A DNA stretch of 64,000 bases from Spisula solida (taxonomy: Eukaryota > Mollusca > Bivalvia > Venerida > Mactridae), in contig OX365956.1 of the NCBI GenBank assembly GCA_947247005.1, positions 2,301,501-2,365,500 of the forward strand, read 5' to 3'. Under the pieces are notes generated by a model that searched no databases, was not told the DNA's origin, and saw nothing but the letters and a program-made list of their open reading frames with translations. Positions 39,401 through 47,400 of this stretch are shown here, one piece after another. Positions within the stretch are counted from its first letter, which is position 1. The number at the start of each line of letters is the position of its first letter. Made by a program: the position numbers and the translations under genes.

Positions 39401-42400
39401 AATCACAGTCTACAAAAACACGTGGCAGTTAAAATTAACATTTCTTCCGCACTAGCATATTTGTTATCTTAGGGTCGATCTCTCTTTGCATAGAATTACA
39501 TCAACACTTACCACAGAAAATGAGAAAATAAATCTTAGTAACATGCATTTACGCAAATATTATCATCATACGCAATATTTCCGGAAATTTAGTAAATGTT
39601 TTGATAAAACAGTACCCAGGTCTCTAGCTCAATGGTCAAGGTCACACTTAGAAGTCAAACATCAAAAATGTATATCAACTTTGCCTTCTTGACAATGGGC
39701 ATGTCATGTTGCCGACAGCATCTATTAGTATTGGTTTAAGAACTAGTAAACATGCATGACAGCCAATGGACTTGACAGGGTTGCCAATTACAACATTCAC
39801 TGTTAGTTGACATGTGGCTTTTTCTGTTATTTCAGTTGTCACACAATGGTACTGTACTTTTTCCAGCAACAGAATTCACCACTAAATGGCAGGAATTAAG
39901 TGACGTAAGTATGTTTATAAACTGTATGTCTGTTTGTTTCTGTCACTTACTGTAACTGATATTTAAGTATGTGTATGGTACATACTTTGTCCTGAAAACG
40001 TAATTTTACTGGTGTACACTGTATCAAATGTCGTATACTAGAAACAACACATCAAAGCAACAGGAAAAAGTTTGACTCATTTTATCTACTTGTTTCGATC
40101 AACATAGACTAAGGTCATCAGGATCAGGAATAAGAAAAACGGCTAATGCTAATAGTAATACGTAGGACTGGAGTAGTCGAGTTTGTCTGAGCGACCACCT
40201 GAACAAACACAGATTCAGTCGGTCCAGTCACATTTGCCATATAAATTAGTAGAATTAAGCGACTACCTGTCTTATACGACAAACGACCATGTTTGCTGTC
40301 AAGTGGTGCTAATCAATTCATCCACTTCTTGTAAGTAAACATTTATGACAAGCCCTCAATTGTAATTTGTGTGTCTACATTTCTGTGACATATTCTTGAG
40401 GAATATTCTTTTTTCTAATATCTAGATTCTGTTAAGACTCAATGCATGTTGTGGTAAGGATTGCATCACAAACTTGGCAACAATGATTGACACAGCGAAA
40501 GATACTGATATAGATGATGGATTGACGGATCATTTGATTAAAGTTATCAAGCAGTTGTATGACTATGAGCAAGACTTAATAGGACATGTAGCGAGACTTG
40601 AAACCACAACATTGGACATGACAACAACAGTAATGAAGGAACGACAAGGAATAAAACAACAATTGCATGAACTCGAGCAGAGCAATAAACGCCATCATGT
40701 TGATAAAGAATCTGGTATGTTTTGTTGTATCATGCTTCTATAATATGGTGCACAGCCCACATCGCCCAGATACATAGTATATGGGGGCTATTTTGGAGTC
40801 ATGCTTGACATTGGTTGGTGGGTCTGTTGGTTGGTTGGGTGCTCCATACAATTTTTGTCCTGTCTATTTCTCTGTAACCTCTGGTCGTATTTCAAAAACT
40901 TTGCATGACTGATCAGCATATTGTTGTCGGACATAGGTTGAATCAATTTTTAGGGAGTTACAGCTCTGTGTTTAGCTCACATGCGACAAAGTGGCAAGGT
41001 GAGCTTTTGTGATTGTTTTTGTCCATTGTCCGTCTGTCTCTACATTTCACCGTTAACACTCTAGCATTTTGCTTTGATCTACCTCAAACTTGGTGAGTAG
41101 TTGTATCTCAATGAAATCTAGGTCAAGTATGAAGTTGGGTCATGTGGGGCCAAAAACTAGGTCAAAAGGTCAAATAAAAGGAAAACCTTGTTTACACTAT
41201 GGAGGCCACGTGCACAGTTATGCTTTGACCTTCATCAATTTAAATACTCAAAACAATTATCTTGATTACCTTAAGGTCAAGTTCAAAGTTTGACCATGTT
41301 TAGCAGGTGAGCGCCACAGGATCTATGATCCTCTTGTTTACACTTATAAATTTTGTCCGGGCTATTCCTCTGTAACTGCTTGTAGTATTTCATCGACACT
41401 TTGCTTGACTGACCAGTACCAAGTTGTGCATATCTTAGCGGACATAGGTTGTATCAATATTAACCCTTATCGTGCTAGATTCCCAGTGGGCTTATCAGCT
41501 GACTAGTGTTGAATTATATTAGCAGTCTACTGAGATAAAAATCTCATCTGATAGTGTCTCTGTTCAGTACCTCATCAATGATATAAACCCTATACTTTAT
41601 ACAAAGAAGATGAAATAAGCTATACATTGATATAAGTTTGATAATTATTGGTATTACACGTTATGATATTCAGCAGTAAATAAATGCAATGTGAAATATT
41701 TCCATGCACTTCAAACATAACGCTATGCTAAGTGTTATGATGTAGGCCGAATAATTTATTCCGACTAAAACTGTCAGAATAGAATGATGCATTTATTTCA
41801 ATTATTACTTTTAAATTATTAAAGTGTCGTGCTCAAGGTGAGCTTTTGTGATCACCCTTTTGTCCGTCGTCCACCGTCAACAATTGGACTGTTAACACTC
41901 TAGAGGTCATAATGTTCACTTAATTTTTTTAAACTTGGTCACAATGTTTGTGTCTTTGAAATTTAGGTCAAGTTCGTAATTGGGTCATCTAGGGTAAAAA
42001 ACTAGGTCACCAGGTCACATCGAAGAAAAACCTTGTTAACACTCTAGAGGTCACATTTTTTACCTAATCTTAATGAAACTTGGTCACAACGTATGTCTCT
42101 ATGAAATCCAGGTCAAGTTGGTAATTGGGTCATCTGGGGTCAAAAACTAGGTCACTAGGTCACATCAAAGAAAAACCTTGTTAACACTCTAGAGGTCACA
42201 TTTTTTACATAATCTTAATGAAACTTGGTCACAATGTATGTCTCTATGAAATCTAGGTCAAGTTTGTAATTGGGTCATCTGGGGTCAAAAACTAGGTCAC
42301 TAGGTCACATCAAGGAAAAACCTTGTTAACACTCTAGATGTCACATTTTTGACATAATCTTAATGAAACTTGGTCAACATTTATGTCTCTATGTAATCTA

Positions 42401-44385
42401 GGTCAGGTTCGTAGTTGTGTCATCTAGGGTCAAAAACTAGGTCACCAGGTCAAATCAAAGAAAAACCTTCTTAACACTCTAGAGGTCACCTGCTTTACCT
42501 AATCTATACGAAACTTGGTCACAATGTTTGTCTGTATAAAATCTAGGTCAAGGTTGTAAATGGGTCATCTGTTGTCAAAAACTAGGTCACAAGGTCGCAT
42601 CAAAGAAAAACTTTGTTTACATATGGGGTCAAAAACAAGGTCACCAAGTCACTGATTCTGCCTAAACTGCTAGTCATCAGGTGAGCGCTATAGGGCCAAT
42701 GGCCCTCTTGTTCCAATTTCATTGGAAAAATACTGTTAATGTGAATTTTCCTCATATATTCGCTGTAAAACATTGTGCGCATTCCTAGCCGATTGACAGC
42801 CATTTTAGTTCCGGAATTCCCAACAAATGTTAGACGGTGATTTTAACATACTTGGTCGTAGATTGGCCGATGTTATTTTTAGAAATAGTTACGTAATTTA
42901 CTACTGAATAAATTTTAGTAAAATTTCATACATGAATACTACAAGCTTAAAAGCCAAACCCGCTAGCGCAGCTGTATAGCGCGACTTACAGTCGCCCTCA
43001 GCAGTGGTGGAAAGTATCGTGTAGCGCGACTCTGAATCGCGATGAGCACGATAAGGGTTAAAATAGTTTTGTTTGTTTTATAACACGTAGCACGTATAGT
43101 TGTGCATCTTGTCAGCACACATTTTTGGATCAATTTTATGGGAGTTATTGCCCTTTGTGTTTTATGTTTGTAAATTTTGTCCGCACTATTTCTCGGTAAT
43201 TTTTGGTGGGATTTCAATGAAACTTTCAAAAGTCTTATCCGTACCAGGAATTATTGCCTTTTTATATTTTCACTTATGATTTTGTATGCGCTATTGCTTA
43301 TGATTGCAGCTGTTAACCATACTTTGCAAGATTCATCAGTTCTGAAGCTTGACTAGATATATATGTATATTATCATAATATAGATGTCCCATACTAAGTC
43401 AAGCAGCATCTGTGGGGTATTTATCACATTCAGTGACATTTCTTGTTTCTTCTAAATACAGAATATCACTGCAGTTTGTTGATCCGTTGGGCCGTATTAC
43501 CTCGAGTTGCTTGTGTAATGCCATAATCTCACGAGACCACTAGGTCGAGCGAGATGCGATATTGCACAAGTAACAAGAGGTAATACCGCTTAACATATCA
43601 ACACAACTGCAGCAATGCAATATTCCTTTTTAGCTCACCTGTCACAAAGTGACAGAGTGAGCTTTTGTGATCACACTTCGTCCGTCGTCCGTCCGTCCGT
43701 CCGTCTGTCCGTCCGTCCGTCCGTCCGTCCGTCCGTCTGTCCGTCCGTCTGTCCGTCCGTCAACAATTGGGTTGTGTCCTCTCTAGAGGTCACAATTTTG
43801 GCCTAATCTTTATGAAACTTGGTCACAATGATCATCTCAACAAAATCTAGGTCAAGTTCGATATTGGGTCATCTGAGGTCAAAAACTAGCTCACTAGGTC
43901 AAATTATAGAAAAAACCTTGTTTTAAACCTTTCAACATGTAGTCTTCATGGTCACTTAACTCTCTGCTGTAACTCTCTACTCTCTATACATACAATAAAC
44001 TTTCATCAACCAATGAAAATGTGTATCAGGGTTCAAAGCAGTTTTGTAAAGGTCAAATATCAAAATATTCTAGTATTCTATAGCAGGGTGTGAATTGTAA
44101 TGGTTAAGTGGAAATCAAAGCGCTGTAGGGAGCGTAGACATTTTCCTGAGGGTCGTGGGTTCAAACCCCACTGGAACCATACTTTTTTTTTTTTTTTTTT
44201 TTTGAGTGTTTAGGTATTGTTTTGTCTGTAAAGCATTTATTTGTACATTTTCCTGATGGTTGTGGGTTCAACCCCCACTGGAACCATAATTTTTTTTTTT
44301 TTTTTAGTGTTTAGGTATTGTTTTGTCTGTAAAGCATTTATTTGTACATTTTCCTGATGGTTGTGGGTTCAACCCCCACTGGAAC

Positions 44386-44416
<31 letters not shown>

Positions 44417-47400
44417 GTGTTTAGGTATTGTTTTGTCTGTAAAGCATTTATTTGTACATTTTCCTGATGGTCGTGGGTTCAACCCCCACTGGAACCATAA
44501 TTTTTTTTTTTTAATTTTTTTTTTTAAATGTTTAGGTATTGTTTTGTCTTTATAACATGTATTTGTACATTTTCCTGATGGTCGTGGGTTCAACCCCCAC
44601 TGGAACCATAATTTTTATTTTTATTTTTTTCAGTGTTTAGGTATTGTTTTGTCTTTATAGCATGTATTTGTACATTTTCCTGATGGTCGTGGGTTCAACC
44701 CCCACTGATACCATAATTTTTATTTTTTTATTTTTATTTTTTTAAGTGTTTAGGTATTGTTTTGTCTTTATAGCATGTATTTGTACATTTTCCTGATGGT
44801 CGTGGGTTCAACCCCCACTGGAACCATAATTTTTAATTTTTATTTTTTTAAGTGTTTAGGTATTGTTTTGTCTTTATAGCATGTATTTGTACAGTTATAT
44901 GGAGGAAAAATATTCCAAAATATTTTGTTTAAAATAAAGGTCAAATCATAGAAAAACCTTGTGTAGTCAGTCACCAGAGGTTACAATTTCAACTAAATCT
45001 TTATGAAACTTTGTCACAATGATCCTGTCAACAAAATCTAGGCCAAATTCGATTTTGGGTCAAAAACAAGGTCACAATGTCAATTGACATTTTCCTGAGG
45101 GTCGTGGGTTCAAACCCCACTGGAACCATAATTATTTTTTTAAGTGTTAAGGTATTGTTCTGTCTTTATAGCATGTATTTGTACTGTTATATGGAGGAAA
45201 TATTTTGTTTAAATTATAGGTCAGATCATAGAAAAACCCTGTGTAGTCACCAGAGGTTACAATTTCGACTTAATCTTTATGAAATTTGGTCCTAATAATC
45301 ATCTCAACACAATCTAGGTTAAGTTTGATATTAATTAAGTCATCTGGGGTCAAACGCTAGGTCACATGGTCAAATCATACAAAAACTTGCAATAGAGGCT
45401 GAATTTCCTTAAATTTTATTCAGAAAATGTGTAGGATCACCATAGGGGTGTGCATGCACTAGTACGACAGGTGAGCGACCTAGGGCCCTTTGGGCCCTCT
45501 TGTATATTAAATATATCTACAAAATTGAAAACAAAAACGCTTTTACGTGCTAATATGCATTTATTTAATGTGAACACACTGGCGTGAATGACGTCATGAA
45601 CGTCGGCATATAATGTGACGTCCATTCATAAAAAGGTAATTGTTTACGTCATAATGTCTCTGACGTTGGCATATATATAATTTATATTCGGCATATAACT
45701 CATCAGACATGCGTGATACGGATTTGAAAACCAGACGTGTACTAGTATGACACGGAAAATGCAATCTGTCACATTGTATTCCACAGTGCGATTTGGTCTG
45801 TATTCGTGGCAATACATTGCTAGGCATATAATGAAATTAAATAACAACCTGTACTTACTAGGTATTTTAAAAGCAGCAGACGACCCAATGCAATATTCCT
45901 CCCAAACACAGTGAAAATATGAGTATGGTACATTTTGTAACACATTTAATAAATGAAATCATTAAATATTTTCAGATATTCAGCAAAAGCTGATGAACAT
46001 CTACCAACGTGACTGCCGATTGTTACAAGTGTCTCCATTCATTGAAGATGACAATGGAGAACTCATGTGTATGTACCAAAGACCAACACTGCACCATACA
46101 GTATATGATAGAGATCTAAAAAAGGACAAAATTGAGAACATTTCATCTTATGAAGAAATATTCTGTAAGAAAGATGAAACATTCAAGCGTGTGTATATCA
46201 CTGGTGATGCAGGTGTTGGTAAAACATCATTGTGTAGGCGTATGTGTTTGTTATGGAGCATGTCAAGGTTGGGTAACTATGATGGAAATGACGAGCATAT
46301 GAAGAAAGATATAAAGTATTTGGAGAAATTTGACTTCTTATTTCATGTGTCTTTAGGTGCTTCTGATAGGAGAGATATGATTATGATGATTATTGACCAG
46401 TTGTTTTACACCGAATGTGAGGCGGAAAGGACATCTATGTATACATTGATTAAGCATATACTTGATCAGCGTGCTTGTCTTGTCGTGTTAGATGGCTTTG
46501 ATGAATGGACTCCAAAAACGAGCGGTAAATTTGACGCCAAGACCCCTAAAGGGATAGAATCAGAGAAATGTGTATTCCTGACTATGTGCAGGCCATACAA
46601 ACTTGAAAATGTGCGACTTTCAGGGAAGGACATTGATCATCAAGTGGAGATGACAGGAATTCACGGATCGTCTGCTGAGCATTATGTTGCGAAAGTGGTG
46701 GAATATATGAACAAGAAAAACAAAGATAACAAAAATCCAGAACAATTCTTACAAGAAATCGTGCGGTGTGAACTGTATGAACATTTATGTATACCAATGG
46801 TTTCTTCTCATCTCATTGTGGTTTGGTGGTTTAACCAAAAACTGACTGATGTTTCGAAATCATTGTTGTATGGTAAAATTGTAGAAATGCTGTTTAAAAG
46901 AGCAGAGAGAAAGGTCGAATTTCCTTCAGCAGCGGCTTGTAAGCATAAGCTTCCCAACTGTTTTTCACCCCTTGATTACATGTATATACATGAACATGTT
47001 TCCTTATTACAGAAAGTATGTTTACTTTCATTCAACTCATTATTTCAACAAGATGCTTGTGCATCAACCCTGGTATTTACCAAGAGACAGTTAATGTCAT
47101 CACCATATTTGTTTACTACTGATGAAATGGATTTTGTCTGTAAAGTAGGTATTATATCAAAGAATAAGGTTATAGGTTGTTTTGAAGACCCGAAACAAAA
47201 ACTTTCCTTTGTGCACAAAAGTTACATTGAATTCTTTGGTGCATTATATGTTTCATCATTTGACTCTAGTAACAGGATAGATAGCATTGTTAAGGAATGG
47301 ACATCTTTAGATGATGTATTGCAATATGCAAACTTCTTCCAGTTCCTTGCCGGGTTGTCGTCTCAAAAACTAAATGTTTTACTTGAAAATATGTATACAT

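Larger units (their letters stand above)
43627..45503 (+). mobile_element. 145-bp-unit element interrupted by a tRNA-like array
   Basis: 5' end TTTTTAGCTCACCTGTCACA with hairpin, an expanded GTCC microsatellite, one unit to about 43925, foreign sequence 43926-44935, then partial units (another tRNA-like unit at 45090) and the 3' end GACAGGTGAGCGACCTAGGG, hairpin, CTCTTGT. Confidence 0.7.

Noticed and set aside
43615..43806. Serine/valine-rich frame (SVRPSV repeats)
   Set aside because: Pure translation of the GTCC microsatellite in an element 5' end.
46582..46797. Minus-strand frames within 46-48.4 kb
   Set aside because: Shadows of the NACHT-LRR exon.
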